From Verrucomicrobiota bacterium (GTDB lineage Bacteria; Verrucomicrobiota; Verrucomicrobiia; Methylacidiphilales; JBCCWR01): 64,000 bases of DNA. Of the stretch, positions 53,655-63,367 are shown piece by piece. Under the pieces are notes generated by a model. It made no database searches. It worked only from the letters and a program-made list of their open reading frames with translations, and was not told where the DNA came from. The translations under genes were made by a program, and so were the position numbers. The stretch's first letter is position 1. Every line of letters begins with the position of its first letter. Location of the stretch: positions 1 through 64,000 of the forward strand of contig JBCCXA010000006.1 of assembly GCA_039192515.1 (NCBI GenBank), written 5' to 3'.

Positions 53655-56342
53655 ATGTCTTCTTGTTGTCAGAATGCATGTGCAAGTGACGCTTCTTCAA
53701 AAAAAGAAGTAGTCCAGTGGTTTAAGCTGGGTATAGCGGCTTTTATAGCGATGCAGGCGATGTTTATTGGCATTGCGGTAAATGAGACGCCACCAGAAGG
53801 CATGTCCAGGATTGTCTTGCACCTGGCTCTTGCAGTGTCATCCATCATGGTTTTTCTTTTGGCTGGTCTGCCGATTGCGACTGAAGCGTTTGCCAAAATG
53901 AAACGAGGCAAGATTGTTACAGAGCAATTGTTTTTAATAGGAATCTTTGGGGCTTTTGCAGCTTCTGTTCAGGCTTCATTTACTGATACAGGGGATATCT
54001 ATTATGAAGTGGTTGCGGTTCTGGTAGCTATTTATACGCTAGGTTCTGTCCTAGGGCGTCGTCGTCAAAAATCAGCGATAGGTGCTGCGGAAGCTTTAGC
54101 CAAAGATTTTGAAATGTGCTTGAAATTGACTTGTTGTGGTGAGTCAAAGCAGGTAGCGGTGAGTGAGGTGGAAAAGGGTGACCGCGTGATGGTACCGGTG
54201 GGTGAGGGCGTGCCTGTGGATGGCCAAGTCGTAAAGGGGACCGCCTTTGTAAGAGAAACACCGCTTACCGGAGAGCCTTTTCCAGTTGTCAAGCGTGAGG
54301 GAGATAAGGTCTTAGCTGGGGCGGAAGTGTTGGATGAGCCTCTAGTTATACAGGCTCAAGCAAGCGGCAAAGAGCGTAAATTGGATTCATTATTGCAGGT
54401 CATAAGAGAGTCATCGGCGGCTCCAAGTTCGCTTCAGCGCGAAGCAGATCGTTTAGTCAGTTGGTTTTTACCTATTGTCCTGATCCTTTCAGTAACAACA
54501 TTTGTAGGCTGGACATTAGCGGTGGGTTGGCAGCCAGCACTTTTTTATGCACTCGCGGTATTAGTAGTAGCCTGTCCCTGTGCGATGGGCTTGGCAACGC
54601 CTATTGCCATTTGGAGTGCATTGAATGCATTTGCTGCTCGAGGAGTGGCAGCTGTGAATGGAGATTTCATCGAGAAGCTTTCGCAGGTGAAGCGCGTTGT
54701 GTTTGATAAGACAGGAACATTAAGTGAAGAGAATCTTGCTTTGGTAGACTTTGTCACTTTACCTGAGGTCGACCGGGAAGTTTTGCAGGGAGAGATTGCG
54801 ATGGTTGAAGCAAGAAGTTCACATCCGATTGCCAAAGCTTTCTGCGCTTGGGTGGTTAAGGGAGATAAAGAAGTCGAAGTTGGTGATGTCAGAACAGTTT
54901 CTGGGATAGGTGTAGAAGCTGAAGTTAGTGGCCGCTTGATACAGATAGGGAATAAGGGGTTATTGAATAAAAAGGATGACTCTAAAATTGAGCAACTACA
55001 AAACCTGCTCAAAGCCGATGACCAAGGGGCTTCTCAAAAAATTTACATCAAGGCGAATGGACAGTTAGTTGGTCTTGCTCTATTTCGTGAGGGGTTAAGA
55101 GAGTCTGCAAAGTTGGCGATTTCTGAATTAGCGAGTTATGGCGTGCCGCTCGACATTCTAACCGGAGATAAACAAGAAAGTGTAGATCGCCTCGGCCTGC
55201 AGAATTTGGAAGGTGTGCGGTCAGGGCTGCTACCTGAAGATAAAGTTAAGCTGATAGAGGAATGGGAAAATAAAGACGAGAAAGTATTGTTCGTAGGGGA
55301 TGGGGTGAATGATTCAGCTGCCATGTCTAAGGCATCGGCAAGCCTCGCTATGGCATCCGGAGCTAAGTTAACGCGTGAAGTTGCAGATGCTCAACTTTTC
55401 GGTGCAGATCTTACGGCAATTCCTCATCTTTTGGGTATGGCACGTCAGGTTAGGAGAGGGATTCGGCAGAATATTCTTTTTGCTTTTTGCTATAATGCAA
55501 TAGGTATAGCACTAGCTATGGCTGGAATGATACAGCCGATATGGGCAGCTCTACTAATGATGGGTTCTAGTTTCTTGGTTACTTGGAGAGCTATCAGATT
55601 TGGACAAAGGTTGATGGATCAAACAAAGGATGAAATCGCGAAGGAGTTTCTTGCAGAAAAGAGGAGTAGAAAAAGTTTGTCTGTCTCTCAATCTAGTAAG
55701 GCCCCAGCAACCTTTATACTGCCTAGATGGTTGATAGGTGCATGCGCTTTGGGTATGTTTTTACAAGGCCCTCTCTTAGCTTGGATGGGGCGATTTTCAT
55801 GGCAGGTAGCAATCATGGTGTCTTTGGGGGCACTGTTGTTGGGTTTTGTTTTATCTCAAGGCATGTCTGCCTGGTCTAAGAAATCAACTCTAGGTTTGTA
55901 TCTAGGAATGCTGTCTCTAGGGAATCTAGGAATGTTGTTGGGGTGGGTTGTCGACTCTGGCTTTGGGCCTGTTATTCAGGATGGGCTTTGTTTATGCGGA
56001 TGCACAAAAACGGAAGGTGTCGCTAGCTTTTTGTTTCAACCAAGTTGGATGCAGGGACTTATGGTTCTGTTGAGTTTTCCTGTCTTGGTGATCACCGATA
56101 GTCAGGTTAGAATAGAGCAAGGTGTTAAGGAATCCAGCCCTTGGGGGCATTTATTGATATGTTGCTTGGGGATGTTAGTTGGAATGTTCTTTCCAATGGT
56201 CTTGATGAGTCTCACAAACATTGCAAATCACCAAATGTATTTCATTCTCACCTATCTAGCGATGAGCTCGGGTATGTTGCTTGGTATGTTCGTCTTCTGC
56301 CGTTCTTATTTCTATATCTTAAGAAAGGCGAAGTCGAGTTGA
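53655..56342 (+). CDS. P1B-type copper ATPase with C-terminal six-helix extension
   Basis: An 895-residue heavy-metal pump. The Cys-rich start (SSCCQNAC) stands in place of a full metal-binding domain. TGEP is near 205, the metal-site CPC at 307-309, phosphorylation Asp351 in DKTGT, SSHPIAKA at about 388 and GDGVND further on. After the last two core helices (to about 660) comes a linker and an extra 204 residues from 692 with six hydrophobic helices and a CLCGC motif (Cys779, 781, 783). The stop overlaps resB, so it is part of a cytochrome c/copper operon and may supply copper to cytochrome oxidase, as CcoI does. Confidence 0.9.
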   Translation: MSSCCQNACASDASSKKEVVQWFKLGIAAFIAMQAMFIGIAVNETPPEGMSRIVLHLALAVSSIMVFLLAGLPIATEAFAKMKRGKIVTEQLFLIGIFGAFAASVQASFTDTGDIYYEVVAVLVAIYTLGSVLGRRRQKSAIGAAEALAKDFEMCLKLTCCGESKQVAVSEVEKGDRVMVPVGEGVPVDGQVVKGTAFVRETPLTGEPFPVVKREGDKVLAGAEVLDEPLVIQAQASGKERKLDSLLQVIRESSAAPSSLQREADRLVSWFLPIVLILSVTTFVGWTLAVGWQPALFYALAVLVVACPCAMGLATPIAIWSALNAFAARGVAAVNGDFIEKLSQVKRVVFDKTGTLSEENLALVDFVTLPEVDREVLQGEIAMVEARSSHPIAKAFCAWVVKGDKEVEVGDVRTVSGIGVEAEVSGRLIQIGNKGLLNKKDDSKIEQLQNLLKADDQGASQKIYIKANGQLVGLALFREGLRESAKLAISELASYGVPLDILTGDKQESVDRLGLQNLEGVRSGLLPEDKVKLIEEWENKDEKVLFVGDGVNDSAAMSKASASLAMASGAKLTREVADAQLFGADLTAIPHLLGMARQVRRGIRQNILFAFCYNAIGIALAMAGMIQPIWAALLMMGSSFLVTWRAIRFGQRLMDQTKDEIAKEFLAEKRSRKSLSVSQSSKAPATFILPRWLIGACALGMFLQGPLLAWMGRFSWQVAIMVSLGALLLGFVLSQGMSAWSKKSTLGLYLGMLSLGNLGMLLGWVVDSGFGPVIQDGLCLCGCTKTEGVASFLFQPSWMQGLMVLLSFPVLVITDSQVRIEQGVKESSPWGHLLICCLGMLVGMFFPMVLMSLTNIANHQMYFILTYLAMSSGMLLGMFVFCRSYFYILRKAKSS

Positions 56343-58183
56343 GCCAATCTACTATTTCGGCGGTAGAGCGCAAAAAGCTTATTAAAGAGAGGCAGCAGGT
56401 ATCTATCACTTGGCGATGGGTTCATATTTTGGGTTCGCTAAAATTTGCACTTCTTTTGCTTGGAATTATTGCTGTCGCATGTGCGTTCGCCACATTCTAC
56501 GAGTCAAAGTATGACACTCGCATGACTCAAGCGCTTATTTATAAGTCGCCTTTATTTATCTTCTGGTTGGTCTTTCTTTGTGTGAATTTAATTTGTGCAG
56601 CTGCTACACGATGGCCATGGCAAAGAAAACATACGGGCTTTGTGATTACTCATGCTGGAATAGTGATTCTTTTGATAGGTTCCATGATCGGTATGATTTT
56701 GGGTTATGATGCGAATGTGAATTTGCATAAAGGTCAACCACCTAAGCAACGACTGGTTTTAGATGAAATGGTTATGTTATTTGAAGGGGCTGATTCTAAA
56801 GAAATTTTTTCTACACCTTTTGAGGTTAGAGTGATACCGCCAAGTGAAGATCGTGTCAGGCAGTTAGAAGTCCCGGAACAAGAAGGATTGACTCTTTTCG
56901 TTGATCGTTACTCTGAGAAATTGATTCCGGTTCAAAAGATAGTTGCTTCTGAGCAAGCGTTTGCCTCGGGTATTCAGCTCGAGCTTTTTAGCGGCATGAT
57001 GGGTCAAACTTTATCAATTCCGTTAATGAGTTCTCCTCAAGAGTCTCGGGTATACGACTTGTTTGGATTGGCTAGAATTGCATGGGTAGAGGAGTTTCCT
57101 AAGGATAAATTGCCTGAAGGTGAGGTCTTTAGGGAAACTCACATGGTAATAGCGAGCATGCCTCATCAACCCATTGTTCATAATACCTTGGGTAAATCGA
57201 GCGGTTACACTTTTTTCTTAGAAAAGGGTGAGGATAATCAAGATTTGGTTCTGAGTTATGTTGATGAGTTTGGAGACAAACACTTGCATAAACTGAGTGA
57301 GGTACTGGGAAATAGCATCCCTGCACCAGAGGTGAGAGGTGAAATTCAAGTGATGGATTTTTGGCCAGATTTCAAAATGAAAGATGGCAAACCAATAACG
57401 CTTTCTGAAGAAGCTAATAATCCAGCTCTATTGCTGATGGTGCACGGAGAGTTCTATGAAAAAAAGAAACCTGAGTTACTTTTAAGAATTGATGAGGTTA
57501 CTGGAGAAGTGTTTTTTGATTTGCGAAGAGAAGGTTTCTCACAACAGGCTGGTATTTGGAAGCGAGGAGAAACAAAAGCGATGGGCTGGGCTGATTGGCA
57601 AGGAACTTTAAAAGGTTATTACCCTAAAGCAGTGCTGGTGAATGAATTGACAGAGGCTGCTTCAATCAATCAAGATACAGCCGAGGGTATTCCGGGAGTG
57701 CGAGGATGGTTGGAGAATAGCAATGGTGAGAAAAGTTCTAAGGAATGGGTTGTTATGGGGCGGCCTAAACGCTTTTTTTTAAGCAAGCAAAATGCTTTGG
57801 TTGGGTTGAGCATGAGAACAAAACCTATTCCATTTGGTATAGAACTTGTTGACTTTGAGGTTCCTAGGGACCCAGGAACTGATACTCCAGCTAATTTTAT
57901 CAGTAATGTGCGTTTTGTAGATGAGAAGAAAAATAAAACTAAACAAGCTAGGATTGAAATGAATCACCCCGCAAGCTATCCAGGAGGATGGATCAGATTG
58001 CTAACAGGGGTTAACTATAAATTTTCTCAAGCGGGTTGGAATCAAGAAAATCTAGACGAAACAACACTCCAGGTTTTATATGACCCTGGGTGGTTTTTTA
58101 AATGGACTGGTTCTCTAATGATTTGCGTGGGCATTTATATGTTATTTTATATGAGGTCAGCAAAAAAACGGAGTGTGAGTTAA
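56339..58183 (+). CDS. resB: cytochrome c biogenesis protein ResB
   Basis: A 614-residue System II cytochrome c maturation subunit. N-terminal helices are LKFALLLLGIIAVACAFATFYES, FIFWLVFLCVNLICAA and TGFVITHAGIVILLIGSMIG (with the His near the third helix). A large periplasmic domain of over 400 residues, then the last helix WFFKWTGSLMICVGIYMLF. I choose TTG 56339, four bases overlapping the ATPase stop, as start; the frame upstream to 56141 lies in the ATPase gene. It works with CcsA to attach heme. Confidence 0.88.
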   Translation: MSQSTISAVERKKLIKERQQVSITWRWVHILGSLKFALLLLGIIAVACAFATFYESKYDTRMTQALIYKSPLFIFWLVFLCVNLICAAATRWPWQRKHTGFVITHAGIVILLIGSMIGMILGYDANVNLHKGQPPKQRLVLDEMVMLFEGADSKEIFSTPFEVRVIPPSEDRVRQLEVPEQEGLTLFVDRYSEKLIPVQKIVASEQAFASGIQLELFSGMMGQTLSIPLMSSPQESRVYDLFGLARIAWVEEFPKDKLPEGEVFRETHMVIASMPHQPIVHNTLGKSSGYTFFLEKGEDNQDLVLSYVDEFGDKHLHKLSEVLGNSIPAPEVRGEIQVMDFWPDFKMKDGKPITLSEEANNPALLLMVHGEFYEKKKPELLLRIDEVTGEVFFDLRREGFSQQAGIWKRGETKAMGWADWQGTLKGYYPKAVLVNELTEAASINQDTAEGIPGVRGWLENSNGEKSSKEWVVMGRPKRFFLSKQNALVGLSMRTKPIPFGIELVDFEVPRDPGTDTPANFISNVRFVDEKKNKTKQARIEMNHPASYPGGWIRLLTGVNYKFSQAGWNQENLDETTLQVLYDPGWFFKWTGSLMICVGIYMLFYMRSAKKRSVS

Positions 58184-59844
58184 TGGGTATGAGAAAAGCA
58201 ATATTATGTTTATGCCTATGTTTCGAGTGGAGCAGTTATTTGCTAGCTGCTGAATTAGATCTAACGCCGCTAGAGCAAGTGCCTGTTCAGCATATGGGGC
58301 GCGTGAAGCCTTTTTATTCTTTTGCACTGCAATCTTGGCAATCAGTTTATGGCAAAAGTGAATGGAAGAGGCAGAAGGGGGGTAAGCTCTCAGCGGTAGC
58401 AACGATTACTGATATTTGGTTGAGTCCAGGTGATTGGGCGGAACGAAAAATTGTTTATATCAACTACACACCTCTTCGAGAGGAGCTGGGGATGGATAAA
58501 AATGATAAGCACGCTTCTTGGAAATGGATAATTGGGAATGAAGTATTTCTTAAATACATAGAGGATATACAGAAAAAAAAGGCGATAGATCCAAAAGCAC
58601 AGCTAAATCGGCTCGAGAAAGAGGTGCAGAATGTTGGAGGTAGGCTTGAAGTGGCAAAAGGATTGATTGATGGATCTCTCTACAGGCTGGTGTCAAACCC
58701 AGAATCTCAGGAAGAGGCCTGGGTGCCTATCTTTAACACGAGTTTTTTATATGGAGCAGAAACTTCCGTTAAGGTGCTTGAGAAATTCCATCAAGTCAGT
58801 GAGTCATATGAAAGAAAGGACCAAGAGGCTTTTAATAACGCTATTCAATCGTTGCAGGCTAAGCTATTTGAGCTAAAAGGTCATGGGTTTGTAAATAAAG
58901 ATCTGCTAGAGCTTGAGCAAAGATACCTAGTATTACATCCATTTCGATGGGCTGCCATTATGTTTGCTTTAGCTTTGGTGGCCTCGGTAGTCACTCTTTT
59001 ATGGCAAAAGAAGGCGGGTTATTTTCTTTCTTGGGGGTTTGTAGGGGTAGGTTTTTTGCTCCAGATTTATGGGCTTATCTGCCGTTCTTTTATTGCGGGC
59101 AGACCACCAGTTACTAACATGTATGAGACAGTGATCTGGGTGGCTTTTGGAGTAATTATCATGGCCCTTGTTTTTGAGGCTATCTACAGATGTCGTTACT
59201 TTCTATTGGGTGCTACTCCAGTAGCCATTATTTCATTGCTATTGGCAGATACTCAGCCAGAGATATTAAATAGTTCGATTAATCCTTTAGTGCCTGTATT
59301 GAGAAGTAATTTCTGGTTAACTGTGCATGTCATTACGATTACATCTAGTTATGCCGCTTTTGCTTTAGCACTGGGAGTAGGTCATATTATTTTAATAGGA
59401 GTGATGCTTGGTAAGAAGATAAGCGGTGACTTGCATCTCTATTTATACCGAACTTTACAGGTAGGAGTTCTACTTCTGGCATCTGGAACCATATTGGGAG
59501 GTGTGTGGGCTAACTATTCTTGGGGGCGTTTTTGGGATTGGGATCCTAAAGAGACTTGGGCTCTAATAGCGCTATTGTCTTACCTAATTGTTTTACATGG
59601 ACGAGTTGCCGGATGGGTAAAAGGATTTGGCTTAGCGGTGGGTTCTATTCTTTGCTTTTTAAGTGTTTTGATGGCCTGGTACGGTGTTAATTTTGTGCTA
59701 GGTGTAGGGCTTCATAGTTATGGTTTTGGAACAGGTGGTTTCCAGTATGTTTTGGCTTTTGTGATAGCGGAAGTAGCATTTATCTGTATTGCCTGGTTAC
59801 GACATGTGAGAATATCCAATAAGCCTTTAAAAAGCGTAATTTAA
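58183..59844 (+). CDS. ccsA: cytochrome c assembly protein CcsA
   Basis: A 553-residue heme-handling partner of ResB. An exported first segment (LCLCLCFEWSSYLLAA) and a soluble domain of about 220 residues precede eight or so membrane helices. The heme-binding WWD motif is WGRFWDWDPKETW near residue 450. Conserved His in HVITITSSYAAF and HGRVAGW fit as heme ligands. ATG 58183 overlaps the resB stop (TAATG), with GGAG nine bases before it. Confidence 0.93.
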   Translation: MGMRKAILCLCLCFEWSSYLLAAELDLTPLEQVPVQHMGRVKPFYSFALQSWQSVYGKSEWKRQKGGKLSAVATITDIWLSPGDWAERKIVYINYTPLREELGMDKNDKHASWKWIIGNEVFLKYIEDIQKKKAIDPKAQLNRLEKEVQNVGGRLEVAKGLIDGSLYRLVSNPESQEEAWVPIFNTSFLYGAETSVKVLEKFHQVSESYERKDQEAFNNAIQSLQAKLFELKGHGFVNKDLLELEQRYLVLHPFRWAAIMFALALVASVVTLLWQKKAGYFLSWGFVGVGFLLQIYGLICRSFIAGRPPVTNMYETVIWVAFGVIIMALVFEAIYRCRYFLLGATPVAIISLLLADTQPEILNSSINPLVPVLRSNFWLTVHVITITSSYAAFALALGVGHIILIGVMLGKKISGDLHLYLYRTLQVGVLLLASGTILGGVWANYSWGRFWDWDPKETWALIALLSYLIVLHGRVAGWVKGFGLAVGSILCFLSVLMAWYGVNFVLGVGLHSYGFGTGGFQYVLAFVIAEVAFICIAWLRHVRISNKPLKSVI

Positions 59845-60295
59845 GAATAACTCCCCACCCCTCTATCTCTGACGCATAGGAAATTATTTAAAACTATCAG
59901 TTCTCTAGTCAAATCTGGTTTATGCAGTAGAGACTTAAGGATCTGCGCAAGGTCTTTATTCCCAAGAAACATGGAGTCCTCTAGAGATATCACCTTTTGA
60001 GACTCATTGGCCTACGCTGTCCGGATGAGTGCTTCATGCGCTTGATCGCTTGGTTTTCGCTTGCTCACAAGAGCTATACTCAGACGATGCGATTGAGATA
60101 TGTTCGTCCACTCTCTTTTCCTTGTGGCTCAAGCTTTTACGCATCTCGTTCAACTTCTATGAGATACCCCCTGTTTGAAAAGGTATTTACTTTTTTAGAT
60201 AAAATGACGATGTAATTGTTGATTGCGACAGCAGAAGTGACTTTGAACCCTGCATAAGAAGGAAGTCACCAAGTTGGTGGAAAATGAGGATATAG
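59845..60295. other. intergenic gap with repeat copy C
   Basis: 451 bp after ccsA. It contains a repeat of the dispersed family (see 60031-60175) and little else. A 72-codon frame at 59997-60215 is discussed under rejected. The ribosome site GAGG of the next gene lies at its end. Confidence 0.5.
60031..60175 (+). repeat. dispersed intergenic repeat, copy C
   Basis: The best-preserved copy. It shares 60071-60140 with copy A (15271-15340, about 52 of 70) and 60108-60158 with copy B (19836-19886, 45 of 51). A weaker fourth stretch is at 61118-61147. It includes TCGTTCAACTTCT and CTCTCTTTTCCTTGTGGCTC-type blocks. Confidence 0.75.
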
Positions 60296-61063
60296 ATGAG
60301 CACGAAAACGTATTTAACAGTAATGGGTTTGTTTATAGGTCTAGTTTTGGTCTTAGGTGGGGCTGGAGGGTACTATATAAGCCAGGGGCAAAATGAGATA
60401 GCTATTGAGCAGAGCGATGAAAAAGGAATATCGAGTGAGAAATTCTTTGCCATGCAACAACTCAAAAATGAATTAGAAAAAAAAGACAGACAATTAAAAG
60501 ATTTAAGGAGACAAGTTAGTCAGCAAGAACAGCATTTTATAGCTCAAAAGCTCAAATTGGAGGAATCTCCGGGGCACAAAAAACTACAAGCTATCTTGGA
60601 AGACTTCTTTAATGACACTAAATTTGAAGTTTACAGTCAAGGCCCCTACTTGGCGGTGAGAATGCCTCATACTGCTTTTGCTCTTTCTTCCTCTATTTTG
60701 TCCGACGAAGCAGTAAAGTCGCTAAAGACGGTGAGCGAAATCTTGCAGAAGCATAATGAAAAGTACTTTTTAATCGTAGAGGGGCATACAGATAATGTTG
60801 GATTTAAGCCAGGTTCATCCATTAGTTCTAATCGCCAATTGGGAGCACTTCGAGCTTTTCAGGTGATGAGGGCATTAGAAAGCTTCCAGGCTAAGCCAAG
60901 AGATATGATGCTGGCCTCTTGGGGGGAGTATATGCCTGTAATCGATTACAAAAGCGAAACGCCTGAAGCCAAAAATAGGCGGATCGAATTAGTTTTTGCT
61001 CCAAGACGGGTAGTCAAAAAGATTATTAAAACACCTGAAATTGCGGTTAGTGAGCAAGGCTAA
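60296..61063 (+). CDS. OmpA-family membrane protein
   Basis: A 255-residue protein anchored by one N-terminal helix (YLTVMGLFIGLVLVLGGAGGYY), with a coiled coil at about 60-105 and an OmpA/MotB-like C-terminal domain: VEGHTDNVG, SNRQLGALRAFQVMRAL and AKNRRIELVF, where the Asp/Arg pair binds peptidoglycan. It likely sits in the inner membrane facing the wall. ATG 60296 has GAGG six bases upstream. Not a MotB, as the channel Asp motif is missing. Confidence 0.86.
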   Translation: MSTKTYLTVMGLFIGLVLVLGGAGGYYISQGQNEIAIEQSDEKGISSEKFFAMQQLKNELEKKDRQLKDLRRQVSQQEQHFIAQKLKLEESPGHKKLQAILEDFFNDTKFEVYSQGPYLAVRMPHTAFALSSSILSDEAVKSLKTVSEILQKHNEKYFLIVEGHTDNVGFKPGSSISSNRQLGALRAFQVMRALESFQAKPRDMMLASWGEYMPVIDYKSETPEAKNRRIELVFAPRRVVKKIIKTPEIAVSEQG

Positions 61064-61117
61064 ACTTATATTCGCTTCTGACCCGAATGAAACCATATAG
61101 ACTTAAAGAACAGTAGC

Positions 61118-61147
61118 GCAGGCTTTTACTTATTTCGTTCAACCTCA
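61118..61147 (+). repeat. dispersed intergenic repeat, partial copy D
   Basis: Thirty bases (GCAGGCTTTTACTTATTTCG and on) match the end of copy C (60129-60158) at 23 of 30. Short and diverged, so this copy is uncertain. Confidence 0.4.
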
Positions 61148-61487
61148 ATTCCATCGTCAGGTTTTAATTCGCGCTATTCAAAGAGCTCAACTGGCCAGCT
61201 GCTAAAAGTTACTGAGAAAGCAAGCTTATCTTGCCATTACGTCTCCAAGAAACGCTGAAAGTGTCATTTCTTTATATTTATTGAAAAGATTTTTGTATTT
61301 GCAAACAAGAGTGCGGTAGTTAAATTAATTTGTTATTAACTCATTAATTGGTAGAATGCGAGTCAGGCAATTACGAGCACCGTGTCTCTCAGCATGTTTA
61401 GAATAGAGGAGAGTAAGCGTCATAGAAATTTAATAAAATAGACATATTGTATAACTAAGTTCTATAAAAGCTCATGAAACTTACTAT

Positions 61488-61515
61488 TTGACAATGTTTA
61501 ATTATTAACTACATT
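61488..61515 (+). promoter_or_regulatory. sigma70-like promoter of the TPR gene
   Basis: TTGACA at 61488-61493 (perfect), 16-bp spacer and TACATT at 61510-61515. A start of transcription near 61522 would give a leader of about 48 nt before ATG 61570. Confidence 0.45.
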
Positions 61516-61569
61516 GTGATTTTGTCTAGCTAATAGTCATTACAATTAATTAAACAACTGCTATTGATT

Positions 61570-62646
61570 ATGAAATTCCCAGGCATAAAGAAAATAAACT
61601 TACAAGAAGGTCAAAACAAAGGGATCAAATCCCTGCGCCAGAAGATAAGAGATACAGCGAAGGTGACTATGTCAATCCCGTTTAGGGAGTTACTGGAGGG
61701 CCTGAAAAACCAATCAGATGATAGACCAGATGAACTGGAGTTACCTGAGGCACTAGGTTCAAAGCGCTTTTTTGATATCGCAAGAGAGCAATTGGGGATG
61801 AACCGCCCAAAGTGCGCTGCTAAGGCCGCTAATAAGGGCATGAAGCAGGAAGATGTTGACCTCCATGTAGCTTGTATACTTTGGACGGACATTGGCAATG
61901 CTATGTATGATGCTGCTGAGAAGGAAGGAGCAATCGAGGCATTTAAAAAAGCTCATGAATTGAATGATGCTATTGTTCCAACCATATTCAATCTTGGAGT
62001 GGCTTATCAAGTAAACGGTGAATTAAGCAAAGCTGAGCAGCATTATGAGTCAGTCCTAGAGATAAATGAAGCATGCGAGGAAGCTTGGTCAAATATGGGA
62101 GTGGTGCATTTTTATAGAGATGAGATTGATGAGTCTGAGAAAGCTACTCGTAAGGCTCTTAAGATAAATTCGAAATCCATATTTGCTATGGACAATCTAG
62201 CTAGCCTGCTTGCTATCAAAGGGTTATTTTTAGATGCTTTAGATGTTTGCTTTGATGTCATTGATATAGATGACCAATTCAAACAGGCGTGGCTTAAAGT
62301 AGGTTTAATCTATTTTGAGCAAAGAAGTTACGATTTATCTGAGAATGCTTTAAATAAAGCTAGGGGACTTCAAATACTTGATGGCATGATTGCTTACCAT
62401 TTGGGACTGATTTCAGTTGCAAAGGGCAATCTAATAAGTGCTTACACTAGATTAGAGGAAGCCATGAACATTGATCCTAAGTCTGAAATAGGGATAACAG
62501 CATGGGAGAAGTTAAAAGAGCAAGCAGCGCTTCAAAACAATATGGTGATGGTTTCTCAGGCAGAGAAGAAGATCGAAAAAATTAAGGAAGCTTTTGAGCA
62601 GCAAAAGGATGCCACTCCAAGTACTGCACTAGCTATAGCTAGCTAG
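61570..62646 (+). CDS. TPR-repeat protein
   Basis: A 358-residue helical protein with at least four tetratricopeptide repeats between about 95 and 300 (for example EAFKKAHELNDAIVPTIFNL, KAEQHYESVLEINEACEEAW, KATRKALKINSKSIFAMDNL). No signal peptide, so cytoplasmic scaffold. ATG 61570 follows an in-frame TTG at 61564. No named partner nearby. Confidence 0.82.
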   Translation: MKFPGIKKINLQEGQNKGIKSLRQKIRDTAKVTMSIPFRELLEGLKNQSDDRPDELELPEALGSKRFFDIAREQLGMNRPKCAAKAANKGMKQEDVDLHVACILWTDIGNAMYDAAEKEGAIEAFKKAHELNDAIVPTIFNLGVAYQVNGELSKAEQHYESVLEINEACEEAWSNMGVVHFYRDEIDESEKATRKALKINSKSIFAMDNLASLLAIKGLFLDALDVCFDVIDIDDQFKQAWLKVGLIYFEQRSYDLSENALNKARGLQILDGMIAYHLGLISVAKGNLISAYTRLEEAMNIDPKSEIGITAWEKLKEQAALQNNMVMVSQAEKKIEKIKEAFEQQKDATPSTALAIAS

Positions 62647-62659
62647 ATCTTAACGACCT

Positions 62660-63367
62660 TTACCAGGGGTACGGGTCAGATCTACCAAGCCGACCATAGA
62701 ATCTTCCATTATCCTCTGAGGTGATGGACAAGATGCTTTTGGCTAGGGTTCTAGAACATTCCTCGACACTTATTTCAGCATCATCGCCGCCCATCTCTGT
62801 TTGCACCCAGCCTGGGCTAAAAGCAACTGTGGTAATATTCATTTTAATCAGTTCTGATGAAAGGGCGCGAGTAAGCATATTGAGTCCCGCTTTGGAAACC
62901 GAATAACAGTAATAAAAATTATTATCTTTGACACTGATAGAGCCAGCTCCGGATGAGATATTAATAATAACGGGTCTGTGGCTAAGCCTTAAGTTGGGAA
63001 GTAACGCTTGAGTTACTCTAGCAGTGCCTTCTAGATTTGTCTTAAAGACATCAGAAAAAGTATCGATAGACAATTTTTGGAACGGCGTATTGGCTCGATC
63101 TGACCTAGAAAAAATGGCAGCGTTGTTAATGAGAATATCTACCGAACGAATGTTCGGTAAGACGTTTTCTATTGATTCTTGGTTGGTAATATCAAGCAGC
63201 ACTGTCTTCAGGGTATGGTATTTTTTAGCCAGATTGAAGAGTTCAGTTGTATCTGATTTTGCTCTATAAGTGCTAATAACATGGTGACCTTCTTCTAAGA
63301 ACCTTTGGGAAAGACCAAGCCCTATACCCCTATTTGCTCCTGTAATAAAAATGGTAAGTGGTGTCAT
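62660..63367 (-). CDS. short-chain dehydrogenase/reductase
   Basis: A 235-residue classical SDR. TGANRGIG at 10-17 is the cofactor loop, NNAA near 83 and ISSGAGS the Ser region, and the catalytic YSVSK follows with SPGWVQTEMGG after it. Cofactor probably NAD(P)(H). Its start overlaps the stop of the upstream TPR-like gene (ATGA), so both are cotranscribed. Substrate unknown. Confidence 0.9.
   Translation of the reverse strand: MTPLTIFITGANRGIGLGLSQRFLEEGHHVISTYRAKSDTTELFNLAKKYHTLKTVLLDITNQESIENVLPNIRSVDILINNAAIFSRSDRANTPFQKLSIDTFSDVFKTNLEGTARVTQALLPNLRLSHRPVIINISSGAGSISVKDNNFYYCYSVSKAGLNMLTRALSSELIKMNITTVAFSPGWVQTEMGGDDAEISVEECSRTLAKSILSITSEDNGRFYGRLGRSDPYPW

Larger units (their letters stand above)
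61064..61569. other. AT-rich intergenic gap with promoter and repeat remnant
   Basis: 506 bp without a protein gene. A short copy of the dispersed repeat lies at 61118-61147 and a sigma70-like promoter at 61488-61515. The rest is AT-rich with no hairpin strong enough to call. Confidence 0.45.

Noticed and set aside
54545..55012. 155-codon antisense ORF inside the copper ATPase gene
   Set aside because: Low-complexity Ser/Thr-rich shadow of a clear ATPase frame.
59997..60215. 72-codon ORF in the ccsA-ompA gap
   Set aside because: It lies over the dispersed repeat, and copies A and B do not keep this frame, so it is not coding.
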